From the NCBI GenBank assembly GCA_024232495.1, contig JAAEPP010000408.1:1-38924 (forward strand): 38,924 bases of DNA, written 5' to 3'. Below the pieces are notes generated by a model that saw only the letters and a list, made by a program, of their open reading frames with translations, made no database searches and was not told the DNA's origin. Below are positions 10,668-19,889 of the stretch, piece after piece; the stretch's first letter is position 1; each line of letters starts with the position of its first letter. Made by a program: the position numbers and the translations under genes. Source of the stretch: Flavobacteriaceae bacterium. Its GTDB lineage: Bacteria; Bacteroidota; Bacteroidia; Flavobacteriales; Flavobacteriaceae.

Positions 10668-12320
10668 TTGATTACCAAGTTATTTATAAAAAACTTTGCT
10701 TTAATTGAGGATATTACAATTAATTTTAAGTCCGGTTTGACATCTATTTCAGGTGAAACTGGAGCAGGTAAATCAATATTGCTTGGAGCATTAGAACTAA
10801 TTTTAGGTAAAAGAGCGGATTTAAATTCTGTTAGAGACAATTCCCATAAATGTGTTATTGAAGCTGATTTTTTTTTAGAGGATAAATTATTTATGGATTT
10901 ATTTAAAGATCATGATTTAGATTTTGACCCTCATACGATAATTCGAAGAGAATTATTACCATCAAGTAAATCAAGAGCTTTTATTAACGACTCCCCGGTT
11001 TCATTATCTCAATTGCAGGCCATATCAACTTCTTTAGTTGATATTCATAGCCAACACGAGACCGCCTCTTTATTCTCAGAAAAATATCAATTGGATATTT
11101 TAGATATTTTAGCTGGAAATAAAATTCTTTTAAAAAATTATTTAGAAAAATTCAATGAGTATAATGAGATTTCAGAAACGATTACCGAATTAATCTATAA
11201 GAAAGACTCTGCCTCTAAAGAATTAGACTATAATACTTTTTTATTTAATGAATTAGTTGATGCAGATTTACATCAAGTAAATCAACAAGAAATTGAAAAA
11301 AAGTATAAAAGGCTAAATAATGTAGAAGAAATCCAGGAAATTCTATTGAATATAAACAATGTGTTTAATGAAGATAATTTCGGAACACTAAACTCACTTA
11401 AAAATGCTCTGAATTCACTTTTAAAATTACAAAGTTTATCTACTGAATTTAATGGTTTATACGAAAGATTAAATAGTGTAATTATTGAATTAGAGGATAT
11501 CGCAGATGAAGCATTTGGTATTTCTGAATCTATAGAGTCTGATCCATCTTTGCTAAATGAAATACATAACAAGCTTCAAAAGATATATAAATTACAGCAA
11601 AAACATTCTGTTGTGACTATTCATGAATTACTTGCTATTCAAGAGAGTTTACAGGAAAAAGTTTCTGTCACTAATAATCTTGATAGTGAAATTGATAAAT
11701 TATCACTCACACAAAAAAATCTAAAAAATATATTAGTTGAATTTTCTGAAAAAATCCATATTGGTAGATTAAATGTTATTCCCACTCTAAAAGAAAAACT
11801 TTCTGATTTTCTATCTGAATTGGGGATGCCCAATGCTTCCTTTGAGTTTAACTTATCTAATAGCGAAGTATTTAAACAAAATGGAACAGATATTTTAGAA
11901 TTGTTATTTACTGCCAATAAAGGACATAATTTTGGGCCTTTAAAAAAAGTGGTTTCTGGTGGTGAGCTAAGCAGAATCATGTTAGCTGTGAAGGCTGTTG
12001 TCGCTCAATATAAACAGTTGCCTACATCAATATTTGATGAAATTGATACCGGAATATCAGGAGAAATAGCCTACAAAATGGCTGCGATACTAAAGGAGAT
12101 GAGTATGACGATGCAAATGATTAATATTACTCATTTACCTCAAATTGCTGCCGTAGGAAATCAACATATTAAAATATTCAAAGAAGATATCAATAACATC
12201 ACTAAAACTAGTATTTCGATTTTAAATGAAAGAGAAAGAATCAACGAAATTGCAGAGATGATTGGTGGTAAAAACAAATCCATATCAGCAATTAATCAAG
12301 CTAAAGAATTACTAAATTAA
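10668..12320 (+). CDS. recN: DNA repair protein RecN
   Basis: SMC-like ATPase acting early in double-strand break repair. Walker A is G29-E-T-G-A-G-K-S36. A coiled-coil arm fills roughly residues 150-370. The ABC signature VSGGELSR lies near residue 430 and Walker B IFDEIDTGISG near 456. Length of 550 residues is typical. The start is TTG at 10668: it gives the family N-terminus M-I-T-K-L-x-I-K-N and there is no in-frame ATG or GTG before the conserved region. A 62-nt AT-rich gap separates it from the DUF4835 gene, so it may have its own promoter; none matching the consensus was found. Confidence 0.95.
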   Translation: MITKLFIKNFALIEDITINFKSGLTSISGETGAGKSILLGALELILGKRADLNSVRDNSHKCVIEADFFLEDKLFMDLFKDHDLDFDPHTIIRRELLPSSKSRAFINDSPVSLSQLQAISTSLVDIHSQHETASLFSEKYQLDILDILAGNKILLKNYLEKFNEYNEISETITELIYKKDSASKELDYNTFLFNELVDADLHQVNQQEIEKKYKRLNNVEEIQEILLNINNVFNEDNFGTLNSLKNALNSLLKLQSLSTEFNGLYERLNSVIIELEDIADEAFGISESIESDPSLLNEIHNKLQKIYKLQQKHSVVTIHELLAIQESLQEKVSVTNNLDSEIDKLSLTQKNLKNILVEFSEKIHIGRLNVIPTLKEKLSDFLSELGMPNASFEFNLSNSEVFKQNGTDILELLFTANKGHNFGPLKKVVSGGELSRIMLAVKAVVAQYKQLPTSIFDEIDTGISGEIAYKMAAILKEMSMTMQMINITHLPQIAAVGNQHIKIFKEDINNITKTSISILNERERINEIAEMIGGKNKSISAINQAKELLN

Positions 12321-12355
12321 AACGTATATTTACCAATTAGCAATAAAATAAAAAC

Positions 12356-13168
12356 ATGGCATATAACTTATTAAAAGGAAAACGAGGAATTATTTTTGGA
12401 GCATTAGATGAAAATTCTATAGCTTGGAAAACAGCTGAACAAGTTCATGCAGAAGGAGGAAGTTTTGTTTTAACAAATGCTCCAATAGCAATGAGAATGG
12501 GTCAAATTAATGAATTAGCAAAAAAAACTAATTCTGAAATTATTCCAGCTGATGCAACTAATCTAGAAGATTTAGAAAATTTAATTAGTAAGTCTATGGA
12601 AATTTTAGGCGGTAAATTAGATTTTGTACTTCATTCTATTGGCATGTCAGTAAATGTTAGGAAAGGAAAAGCATACACCGATCAAAATTATTCTTTTACT
12701 CATAAAGGCTGGGATGTTTCTGCTGGTTCCTTTCATAAGGTCATGCAAGTTATTTACCAGAAGGATGCAATGAATGAATGGGGAAGCATTGTCGCTTTAA
12801 CCTACATGGCCGCTCAAAGAGTTTTTCCAGATTATAATGATATGGCAGATAATAAGGCTTATCTGGAATCAATAGCTCGTAGTTTCGGTTATTTCTTTGG
12901 AAGAGATAAAAACGTTCGGGTAAATACAATTTCACAGTCACCCACACCAACTACCGCAGGTCAGGGAGTTAAAGGTTTTGACGGGTTCATTGCTTATGCA
13001 GAAAAAATGTCTCCTTTGGGTAATGCAACGGCATTAGATTGTGCTAATTATACGGTAGCGATGTTTAGTGATTTAACTAAAAGAGTTACTTTACAAAATC
13101 TTTATAATGACGGTGGATTTTCGAATATGGGAGTGAGTAATGAAGTTATGGAAACTTTTATGAAATAG
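12356..13168 (+). CDS. fabI: Enoyl-[acyl-carrier-protein] reductase, NADH type
   Basis: Reduces trans-2-enoyl-ACP in the last step of each fatty-acid elongation cycle. It is a short-chain dehydrogenase fold of 270 residues. The nucleotide site reads GALDENSIAW (residues 15-24). The FabI catalytic set is present: Y160-x6-K167, plus Y150 ten residues earlier in LTYMAAQ. The long insert and SQSPTPTTAGQGVKGF loop are typical of the Bacteroidota FabI branch. ATG 12356 gives a normal N-terminus. It lies 35 nt after recN. As the triclosan-target enzyme family, its Y/K spacing argues against a generic SDR oxidoreductase. Confidence 0.95.
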   Translation: MAYNLLKGKRGIIFGALDENSIAWKTAEQVHAEGGSFVLTNAPIAMRMGQINELAKKTNSEIIPADATNLEDLENLISKSMEILGGKLDFVLHSIGMSVNVRKGKAYTDQNYSFTHKGWDVSAGSFHKVMQVIYQKDAMNEWGSIVALTYMAAQRVFPDYNDMADNKAYLESIARSFGYFFGRDKNVRVNTISQSPTPTTAGQGVKGFDGFIAYAEKMSPLGNATALDCANYTVAMFSDLTKRVTLQNLYNDGGFSNMGVSNEVMETFMK

Positions 13169-13200
13169 TTTATTTTTCAGATCATTATGTCATCTGATTC

Positions 13201-13223
13201 AAAATAAGTAGACAGCTTATTTT
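13201..13223 (+). terminator. Possible hairpin terminator after fabI
   Basis: AAAATAAG and CTTATTTT form a perfect 8-bp inverted repeat around a 7-nt loop (TAGACAG) in the 70-nt gap between fabI and the glycosyltransferase. The stem is AT-rich and no long T tract follows, so a termination role is uncertain. Confidence 0.3.
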
Positions 13224-13238
13224 AATAATGCTTATTAA

Positions 13239-14246
13239 ATGCTTAATACAATTAAATATTCCTTTATAATACCAGTATTTAATAGGCCTGACGAAATATA
13301 TGAATTATTAGAAAGTTTTTGTAATCTAGATTTTGTTGATGATTTTGAAATAGTTATTATCGAAGACGGATCTACAATAAAGTGTAATGATATCGTCTCT
13401 TTTTTCAATTCTAAATTAGATATCTCATACCATTATAAGAAAAATTCTGGGCCTGGTTCGTCTAGAAATTTTGGAATGAAAATTGCCAAAGGCAATTATT
13501 TTATTATTTTAGATTCTGACTGCATTTTACCTTCCCATTATCTTAAAACCGTTAACCAATTTTTAGAGACAGAATTTTATCATTGTTTTGGGGGAGCTGA
13601 CACTTCTGACAGTAGTTTTTCTTCTATACAACAAGCAATTAACTATACAATGACCTCTTTTTTGTCTACAGGGGGAATTAGAGGTAATAAAAAAAGCATA
13701 CAAAAATTTGAACCTAGAAGTTTTAATATGGGGCTTTCAAAAGAAGTTTTTAATAAAACAAATGGTTTTTCAAATATTCATCCTGGTGAGGATCCTGATT
13801 TGTCATATAGAATTTTAGAACTTAATTATCAAACGGTATTCATACCAAATGCTTTTGTATACCATAAACGCAGAATATCCTGGAGTAAGTTTTATTTACA
13901 AATTTCAAAATTTGGATTGGTAAGGCCCATACTTAACAAATGGCATCCTAAGTCAGCTAAATTTACATTTTGGTTACCTACGATATTCATTCTTTTTTCT
14001 TTTTGCTCCGTATTTTTAGGTATTTACTACAATTCATTGTTTTTTGTTCCTTTGTTAAGTTATTTATTTTTAATTGTTGCAGATTCAACTTTGAAAAATA
14101 AAAGTTTATTAGTTGGATTGTATTCACTTACTGCTCTTTTTATTCAATTTACAGCTTATGGTTTATCTTTCTTAAAGTCTACTTTTTTAATAAACTTTTT
14201 AAAAAGAGATCCAGAAAAACAATTTCCTAAACTATTTTTTAAGTAA
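13239..14246 (+). CDS. Family 2 glycosyltransferase, membrane-associated
   Basis: GT-A fold glycosyltransferase of 335 residues. The N-terminal catalytic domain contains SFIIPVFNRP, the E42-D-G-S nucleotide-binding turn and the D92-S-D94 metal-binding motif, with a downstream GEDPDLSYR acidic motif typical of GT2. The C-terminal third (about 245-325) has two to three hydrophobic segments that should anchor it to the inner membrane. Donor and acceptor sugars cannot be inferred. No other polysaccharide genes are nearby; I recall the same lone gene between fabI and ybbR in related genomes, pointing to a core envelope glycan role rather than a variable capsule. Confidence 0.88.
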   Translation: MLNTIKYSFIIPVFNRPDEIYELLESFCNLDFVDDFEIVIIEDGSTIKCNDIVSFFNSKLDISYHYKKNSGPGSSRNFGMKIAKGNYFIILDSDCILPSHYLKTVNQFLETEFYHCFGGADTSDSSFSSIQQAINYTMTSFLSTGGIRGNKKSIQKFEPRSFNMGLSKEVFNKTNGFSNIHPGEDPDLSYRILELNYQTVFIPNAFVYHKRRISWSKFYLQISKFGLVRPILNKWHPKSAKFTFWLPTIFILFSFCSVFLGIYYNSLFFVPLLSYLFLIVADSTLKNKSLLVGLYSLTALFIQFTAYGLSFLKSTFLINFLKRDPEKQFPKLFFK

Positions 14247-14269
14247 ATTTATAAATAGTAATATTTATA

Positions 14270-15220
14270 ATGACCAACATCAATTCAAATAAACAAAAAA
14301 AAGGTAAGCCAAAGATGTTTTTGCTATTTTTGCTGATAGCGGCATTTATTTGGTTTCTCTCTAAGTTTTCACGTGATTTTTTGGCAAGTATAGATGTAGA
14401 AGTTGTGTATACAAATACACCCCACGGAATCATTGTTTCTGACAAAAATCAAAATGACATTTCCTTCGATTTGATTGCTAGTGGTTTTGATTTTTTATTT
14501 TATAAAATAAATAGACCTAAAATTCACATCGATTTAGGAGAATATTATAATCATGAGAAATCTGTAGTTTTAATACCACCAGATGATTTTAAAAAAATTA
14601 TAGCGAATCAATTAGAAAGCGATATTATCATAAAAAACATTTCCACCAATCAATTAGAAATATTACTTGACAAATTAGAGACTAAAAGAGTGAAAGTTAC
14701 ACTAATCAAAGATATTAGTTACACCGAAGGATATAAAGCTGTTGGATCAATTAGAATAATACCTGATTCTATCGATGTTTCTGGTCCTACTCATCAATTA
14801 GACACTTTGAATGAAATTTTTACACGCTTACTCTCAATTTCTGATGTATCAGAAAATATTTCTGTGGGAGTAGATTTAAATACCAGTTTTGAAAAAAAAC
14901 TTTCTTTCGAAAAAAGTGAGGTAACAATAGCTATAGAAGTTAAGGAGTTCACACAAAAATCTATATTAATTCCACTGTCTTTAAAAAATTCACCAACCGA
15001 TTCTAATATTAAATTATTACCAGAAAGTATTATTATCGACTTTGATGTATCATTAGAGAGTTTTAATAAAATTAAAACCTCTGACTTTTTGATTGAAATT
15101 GATTATCACAGTAAAAATGAATTAGAGAATTACATGATTCCAAAACTAATTAAATTTCCTGACTCTATTTTGAATGTTGAATTACGCCAGGATAAAGTAA
15201 ATTACTTAATTTTAAAATGA
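14270..15220 (+). CDS. YbbR-like domain protein
   Basis: Protein of 316 residues with a short basic N-terminus, one membrane segment (about 16-32) and an exported C-terminal part made of YbbR-like beta repeats (for example around SVVLIPPDDF and VKVTLIKDISYTEGYKAVG). In Firmicutes the YbbR protein (CdaR) sits with the diadenylate cyclase; no cyclase gene is present here, so that role should not be transferred. It overlaps coaE by 4 nt (ATGA), which indicates co-translation. Assignment is by domain pattern and conserved neighbourhood; function is unknown. Confidence 0.78.
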   Translation: MTNINSNKQKKGKPKMFLLFLLIAAFIWFLSKFSRDFLASIDVEVVYTNTPHGIIVSDKNQNDISFDLIASGFDFLFYKINRPKIHIDLGEYYNHEKSVVLIPPDDFKKIIANQLESDIIIKNISTNQLEILLDKLETKRVKVTLIKDISYTEGYKAVGSIRIIPDSIDVSGPTHQLDTLNEIFTRLLSISDVSENISVGVDLNTSFEKKLSFEKSEVTIAIEVKEFTQKSILIPLSLKNSPTDSNIKLLPESIIIDFDVSLESFNKIKTSDFLIEIDYHSKNELENYMIPKLIKFPDSILNVELRQDKVNYLILK

Positions 15221-15816
15221 AAATTGTTGGATTAACCGGGGGAATAGGCAGTGGTAAAACTACGATTGCTTCTTTGTTTAAAAACAAAGGTATTCCAATT
15301 TACATTGCTGATGAAAGAGCAAAAAAAATTACCAATACTTCAAAAATAGTTCGAAAAAAAATTATTGAATTACTTGGAAAAAATGCTTATCAGAATCAAA
15401 AAATAGATCGAAATTATGTAGCAAAAAAAATTTTTAATGATGAAATCTTACTGCAAAAAATAAATGCCATCATTCATCCTAAAGTTGCTGAAGATTTTCT
15501 AAAGTGGTTAAAAAAACAAAAGGGACCTTACTGTATTAAGGAAAGTGCCATCCTCTTTGAAAATGGAAGTTATAAGTCCTGTGATCACACAATTTTGATT
15601 ACTACACCTGAAAAAGTTAGAATACAAAGAGTTATGAAACGGGATCAACTTACGATTCTCGAAATTAAAAGTAGAATAAAAAATCAATGGAGTGATGATG
15701 AAAAAATTTTATTGGCCGATACGATTATAGAAAATACCCAATTAGAAAAAACAAAAGATTCTGTAAGGAAAATTCACTTGTACCTACTTGAAAGTATTAA
15801 GAATGACGAGATTTAA
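15217..15816 (+). CDS. coaE: Dephospho-CoA kinase
   Basis: Phosphorylates the 3'-hydroxyl of dephospho-CoA, the last coenzyme A step. P-loop kinase of 199 residues with Walker A G8-G-I-G-S-G-K-T15, the conserved IHPKV helix (IIHPKVAEDFL) and the adenine/lid region RVMKRDQLT. Length is typical. The ATG overlaps the YbbR-like gene stop. Together with coaBC it makes two separate CoA biosynthesis sites within 7 kb of the window. Confidence 0.93.
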   Translation: MKIVGLTGGIGSGKTTIASLFKNKGIPIYIADERAKKITNTSKIVRKKIIELLGKNAYQNQKIDRNYVAKKIFNDEILLQKINAIIHPKVAEDFLKWLKKQKGPYCIKESAILFENGSYKSCDHTILITTPEKVRIQRVMKRDQLTILEIKSRIKNQWSDDEKILLADTIIENTQLEKTKDSVRKIHLYLLESIKNDEI

Positions 15817-15821
15817 TTTTT

Positions 15822-15860
15822 GTTAACATTTGGTTAAATAGACTAATCTCTAAATGTTAA
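15822..15860 (+). promoter_or_regulatory. Phased GTTAA repeats, putative regulator-binding sites
   Basis: Three copies of GTTAA start at 15822, 15833 and 15856, spaced 11 and 23 bp, about one and two helical turns, all on one face. The first two also form the inverted repeat TTAAC-ATTTG-GTTAA. The last ends 5 bp before the -7 box of the sensor-kinase gene. Tandem sites of this kind are typical for OmpR-family regulators; autoregulation by the downstream response regulator is an inference. Confidence 0.45.
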
Positions 15861-15865
15861 AACTA

Positions 15866-15873
15866 TATTTTTG
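15866..15873 (+). promoter_or_regulatory. -7 box of the sensor-kinase gene (TATTTTTG)
   Basis: Exact TANNTTTG match ending 4 nt before the ATG at 15878, which predicts a leaderless or near-leaderless mRNA for the two-component operon. Confidence 0.65.
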
Positions 15874-15877
15874 ATTT

Positions 15878-17440
15878 ATGAATAATCGGTTATTCCCCTT
15901 ATTGATAGTTTTAATGACTCTTTCCCTTTTGGGAATCATGTTTTTACAGGGATACTGGATAAAAAATTCGTATCAAAGTAGAGAAGAGCAGTTTACGCTA
16001 AATGTTCGTCAACTTTTAATAGCTGTCTCTAAAAAAATTCAATTAGAAGAAATTGAAAAGTATTATAACGTTTACAATAGTATAATTGATACCATACAAG
16101 TACCTGACCAAGCTAGTTTTAATGAACTTATTTATACAATAACTAATGATAGGGAAGATGAAACGTACATTTTTTCAGATGGCGTACTTGAAGAAAATTA
16201 TAAACTATCAACAAGTGCTTTGGATCTCGAAATAGATAGCATCCAATTCAAGAAAATTACCAGTAGGAAAATTACCACCAAAATTACATCAGGTGTTGAC
16301 GGGAGTAAAAATGTTCAATCCAAATCAGAATCTTTTAAAAGGTTAAAAGACTACGAACAAAATCAATTTGAAAATGCCTACAAAAATATCCTAACTAAAA
16401 TACCCATTCATAAAAGAATATCAGGAAAAAAAATTGAAGAATTAATTCGTAATCAACTTGAAAAGCTAGGTTTAACAACTAGTTTTGAATATGCTATTTA
16501 CAGTAATGATCTTTCTACAAAAATACGTTCAAAAGATTTTACATTGGACCCCTCGATAACCTATGGAGTTCCATTATTTGTTAACAATGATTTAAAAACG
16601 AATTTTCAGCTTTTTGTAAATTTTTCTGACAAGAAAAACCTTGTATTAAGTTCTATAATTGGAATGGCAATACTTTCGTTAATGTTTACTGGTTTTATAG
16701 TTTTTACTTATGCTAGCGCATTAAAACAACTTTTAAAACAACGTCAGATATCCCAAATAAAAACAGATTTTATCAATAATATGACGCATGAGTTTAAAAC
16801 ACCGATAGCCACTATTAATTTAGCTCTTGATGCTTTAAAAAACCCAAAAGTTAAAGACAATAAGGAATTTATATCCCGATATCATAACATGATTCGTGAA
16901 GAAAATCGAAGAATGCACACTCAAGTTGAAAATGTGTTAAGAATCTCCAAGCTAGAAAAAGACGAATTAGATTTAGAAAAAGCTGCGGTTAACTTACATG
17001 AAATAATAACAGATGCGGTAACGCACGTGAGTCTGATTGTTGAAAACAAAGGTGGATACATAAAAACCCATTTTTTTGCAGAAAATTCAAATATATTTGG
17101 TAGTGATCTTCACCTAACCAATATCATAGTTAATATAATTGATAATGGTATTAAATACACCGAGGGTGCTCCCGAAATAGATATTTATACTGAAAATATA
17201 AATAATTATGTTGTCGTAAAAGTTGTAGACAAAGGGATAGGCATGAGTAAATCAGTGCAAAAGAAAATATTTGAAAAATTTTATAGAGAGCAGATGGGTA
17301 ATATTCACAACGTTAAGGGTCATGGTTTAGGTCTTTCTTACGTTAAACGGATATTGGACGACCATGATGCTGAAATAAATGTTGAAAGTGAAAAAGGGAA
17401 CGGTAGTACCTTTATCATTAAATTAGAATTAATAACTTGA
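15878..17440 (+). CDS. Membrane sensor histidine kinase
   Basis: Protein of 520 residues. First membrane segment about 6-28, a periplasmic sensor region of about 225 residues with no recognised domain, second membrane segment about 255-280. The HisKA helix carries the phosphoacceptor H304 (NMTHEFKTP). The HATPase_c domain has the N-box N415/N419/N423, the G1 box D451-K-G-I-G455 and the G2 box G481-H-G-L-G485. The layout resembles RprX of Bacteroides, but the signal is unknown. ATG 15878 is fixed by the -7 box 4 nt upstream. It is followed 4 nt later by its regulator. Confidence 0.93.
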   Translation: MNNRLFPLLIVLMTLSLLGIMFLQGYWIKNSYQSREEQFTLNVRQLLIAVSKKIQLEEIEKYYNVYNSIIDTIQVPDQASFNELIYTITNDREDETYIFSDGVLEENYKLSTSALDLEIDSIQFKKITSRKITTKITSGVDGSKNVQSKSESFKRLKDYEQNQFENAYKNILTKIPIHKRISGKKIEELIRNQLEKLGLTTSFEYAIYSNDLSTKIRSKDFTLDPSITYGVPLFVNNDLKTNFQLFVNFSDKKNLVLSSIIGMAILSLMFTGFIVFTYASALKQLLKQRQISQIKTDFINNMTHEFKTPIATINLALDALKNPKVKDNKEFISRYHNMIREENRRMHTQVENVLRISKLEKDELDLEKAAVNLHEIITDAVTHVSLIVENKGGYIKTHFFAENSNIFGSDLHLTNIIVNIIDNGIKYTEGAPEIDIYTENINNYVVVKVVDKGIGMSKSVQKKIFEKFYREQMGNIHNVKGHGLGLSYVKRILDDHDAEINVESEKGNGSTFIIKLELIT

Positions 17441-17444
17441 TATT

Positions 17445-18161
17445 ATGGAAATTGAAAACAAAAAAATTCTTTTAGTAGAGGATGATCCAAATTTTGGTAC
17501 CGTCTTAAAAGATTACTTAGCTATGAATGATTACGATGTAACTCATGCAAAAAATGGTATGGAAGGATTTGAGAAATTTAAAAAAGAAGATTTTGATCTT
17601 TGTATACTTGATGTAATGATGCCTTACAAGGACGGATTTACTTTGGCAAAAGAAATTAGAGAAAAAAATACGGATGTTCCGATTATATTTTTAACAGCCA
17701 AAGCGCTTAAAGAGGACGTCTTAAAAGGCTATAAAGTAGGTGCTGACGACTATTTGAATAAACCCTTTGACAGCGAAGTTCTTTTAATGAAAATAAAAGC
17801 CATTATACAAAGGAAAACTACTGACACAGTAACTGAAAGTAAAGAATTTGAATTCAAAATAGGTAATTTCTTTTTAAACTCAAGGCTTCGTTTTTTAACT
17901 TATAACAATGAAAATCCAATAAAACTATCTCCAAAAGAAAATGATTTATTAAGATTATTGGTATTACATAAAAATGATTTGATGCCACGTGAACTTGCGC
18001 TAACAAAAATATGGAGAGATGACAATTACTTTACATCTCGAAGTATGGATGTATATATAGCAAAATTGCGTAAGTATTTAGGTAAAGATGAAGAAGTAGA
18101 AATAATCAATATTCATGGTGAGGGATTTCGTTTAGTAATAAAAAGTGAAGTTGATCATTAA
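17445..18161 (+). CDS. OmpR-family DNA-binding response regulator
   Basis: Receiver domain (about 6-120) with acidic residues D13-D14, the phosphoacceptor D56 (CILDVMMP), T84 and K106 (NKPFD). It is followed by a winged-helix trans_reg_C domain (about 138-235: LSPKENDLLRLLV, SRSMDVYIAKLRKYL, IINIHGEGFRL). Length of 238 residues is standard. It is the cognate partner of the preceding kinase (4-nt gap) and resembles RprY-type regulators. The GTTAA repeats upstream of the kinase gene are candidate autoregulatory targets. The gene converges on miaA with only 28 nt between them. Confidence 0.94.
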   Translation: MEIENKKILLVEDDPNFGTVLKDYLAMNDYDVTHAKNGMEGFEKFKKEDFDLCILDVMMPYKDGFTLAKEIREKNTDVPIIFLTAKALKEDVLKGYKVGADDYLNKPFDSEVLLMKIKAIIQRKTTDTVTESKEFEFKIGNFFLNSRLRFLTYNNENPIKLSPKENDLLRLLVLHKNDLMPRELALTKIWRDDNYFTSRSMDVYIAKLRKYLGKDEEVEIINIHGEGFRLVIKSEVDH

Positions 18162-18189
18162 TAACGTTTTTTCTATTAAATTCTATTTT

Positions 18190-19107
18190 TTAAGATACGG
18201 TCTGAGAGTTTTCTATTAGTTTGAATATTTCAAGAATATTAGCCTTGTAATCAAACCAGTTAATGTTTTTGTTCTTTCTAAACCAAGTGCCTTGTCTTTT
18301 GGCGAATCTTCTAGTATTTTTTTTTATATCCTGGATAGCCTGCTCTTTAGTTATGATTCCCTCCATAAAGTCAAAGATTTCTTTGTAACCAACGGTTTTT
18401 AGTGCATTAAGTTTTCTGTATACGAACAAACCTTTTGCCTCTTCAAACAAACCATCCAATACCATCTGGTCTACTCTCTTGTTAATTCTATCATAAATAA
18501 CTTCTCTTTGGGCTTCAAGGCCTATATAAATAGTTTCAAACTCTCTAGATTTACATTCTGATTTTAAAAAAAAGGAATAAGGGTTGTTTTGCGACTCACA
18601 AACTTCTAGGGCACGAATTATTCTGTGGTGATTATTTAAATCTACCATGTCATAATATTTAGGGTCTTTTTCTTTTAATTTGTTCTGTAAATATTCAATT
18701 CCTTTTTCTTGAAATTCAATATTTAAACTATCTCTAATAGATTGTTGCACGAATGGGAATTCATCCAATCCTTTAACCACAGCATCTACATAAAGGCCCG
18801 AACCTCCAACCATCACTACTTTTGAATTTTTTTTAAATAATTCATTTAATTTTTTTATGGTAGCTGTCTCAAAATCACCAACTGTGTATGGTTCGTGGAT
18901 TGATTTATCTTGAATAAAATGATGTTTGGCTAATTTTAATTCTTCTTTTGTTGGTACCGCTGTACCAATAGTCATTTCTTTATAAAATTGTCGAGAATCA
19001 GCTGAAATTATTTCACTTGAAAAATGATTGGCTACCTTTATCGATAACGAAGTTTTTCCGATTGCAGTAGGACCAACAATACAAATAAGTAAAGGTTTTC
19101 TTTGCAC
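18190..19107 (-). CDS. miaA: tRNA dimethylallyltransferase
   Basis: Transfers a dimethylallyl group to adenosine 37 of tRNAs that read codons starting with U. P-loop G12-P-T-A-I-G-K-T-S20, the DSRQ motif D37-S-R-Q40 (SADSRQFY), VGGSGLYVDAV and the C-terminal KRQGTWFRKN region are all present. Length of 305 residues is normal. The start is GTG at 19107; the next in-frame ATG lies after the catalytic P-loop, so GTG is required. It lies 17 nt after the K+ channel gene and is probably the last gene of the minus-strand run. Confidence 0.95.
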   Translation of the reverse strand: MQRKPLLICIVGPTAIGKTSLSIKVANHFSSEIISADSRQFYKEMTIGTAVPTKEELKLAKHHFIQDKSIHEPYTVGDFETATIKKLNELFKKNSKVVMVGGSGLYVDAVVKGLDEFPFVQQSIRDSLNIEFQEKGIEYLQNKLKEKDPKYYDMVDLNNHHRIIRALEVCESQNNPYSFFLKSECKSREFETIYIGLEAQREVIYDRINKRVDQMVLDGLFEEAKGLFVYRKLNALKTVGYKEIFDFMEGIITKEQAIQDIKKNTRRFAKRQGTWFRKNKNINWFDYKANILEIFKLIENSQTVS

Positions 19108-19124
19108 GTATTAATTCTAAATTA

Positions 19125-19889
19125 TTAACTTATCTTTTGATTAAGTTTTTTACCACACTGATGGCAAAAATTAGCATTATCACTATGAAGTTCTTCATTA
19201 CAATTATCACAGACTTGTGTATTTAAATGAACGTCATCAGTATACTTTGTATACTCAGCACTTACGATACCTGTTGGAACTGCGATAATTCCGTATCCTA
19301 AAATCATTAACAAAGACGCGAGAAACTGTCCTAAAGGGGATACAGGATGAATATCTCCATATCCAACTGTAGTCAATGTTACTATACTCCAATAAACACT
19401 GACAGGTATGTTTTTAAAACCGCTGTCTTCTCCCTCAATTAAATACATTAATGTACCTGATATAATCGCAATTATTAACACCGCGAATAAAAAAATAAAA
19501 ATTTTAATTCTACTATTTCTTAATGCCTTAACTAACTTATTGGATTCGCCAATGTAACGAGCTACTTTTAATATTCTAAATATTCTTAAAAGTCTTAAAG
19601 CTCTCACAGTCAGAAGTGTTTGCGAACCTACTATGAAAAAAGAAAGGTATAATGGAATGGTAGAAATAAAATCAATAATACCATAAAAACTAAAAATATA
19701 TTTCGAAGGTTTTTTTACTGTAATAACTCTTGCTATATACTCAATTGTAAAAAAGATAGTAATAATCCACTCACCATAATAAAGCATATCGTGATATACT
19801 CTGTCGATTTCTTTAACACTCTCTAGCATGACTAAAACAATACTAAAGATTATGAGTATTAGTAAACCTAAGTCGAAAAGTTTCCCCAA
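19125..19889 (-). CDS. Voltage-gated potassium channel-like ion transporter with C-terminal zinc ribbon
   Basis: Six-transmembrane channel fold. The S4 helix has a basic residue at every third place (R96, R99, R102, R105, K108, R111). The pore has the selectivity filter T173-T-V-G-Y-G-D179, followed by S6. The C-terminus carries C227-x2-C230 and C242-x2-C245, a small zinc-ribbon-like module. The only standard start codon is TTG at 19889. However, the frame stays open upstream and encodes TWRTKLHTIIYEADTP, which looks like the conserved family N-terminus. The true start may be an ATT at 19958 (or another non-standard codon). Potassium selectivity is inferred from the GYG filter. Confidence 0.88.
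   Translation of the reverse strand: MGKLFDLGLLILIIFSIVLVMLESVKEIDRVYHDMLYYGEWIITIFFTIEYIARVITVKKPSKYIFSFYGIIDFISTIPLYLSFFIVGSQTLLTVRALRLLRIFRILKVARYIGESNKLVKALRNSRIKIFIFLFAVLIIAIISGTLMYLIEGEDSGFKNIPVSVYWSIVTLTTVGYGDIHPVSPLGQFLASLLMILGYGIIAVPTGIVSAEYTKYTDDVHLNTQVCDNCNEELHSDNANFCHQCGKKLNQKIS

Noticed and set aside
11282-11980. Two minus-strand open frames inside recN
   Set aside because: Serine- and phenylalanine-rich shadow translations of an AT-rich coiled-coil gene; recN is clearly the real gene.
13178-13196. CAGAT ... ATCTG hairpin after fabI
   Set aside because: Only 5 bp with a 9-nt loop and no T tract; the AAAATAAG hairpin next to it is slightly better and is listed with low confidence.
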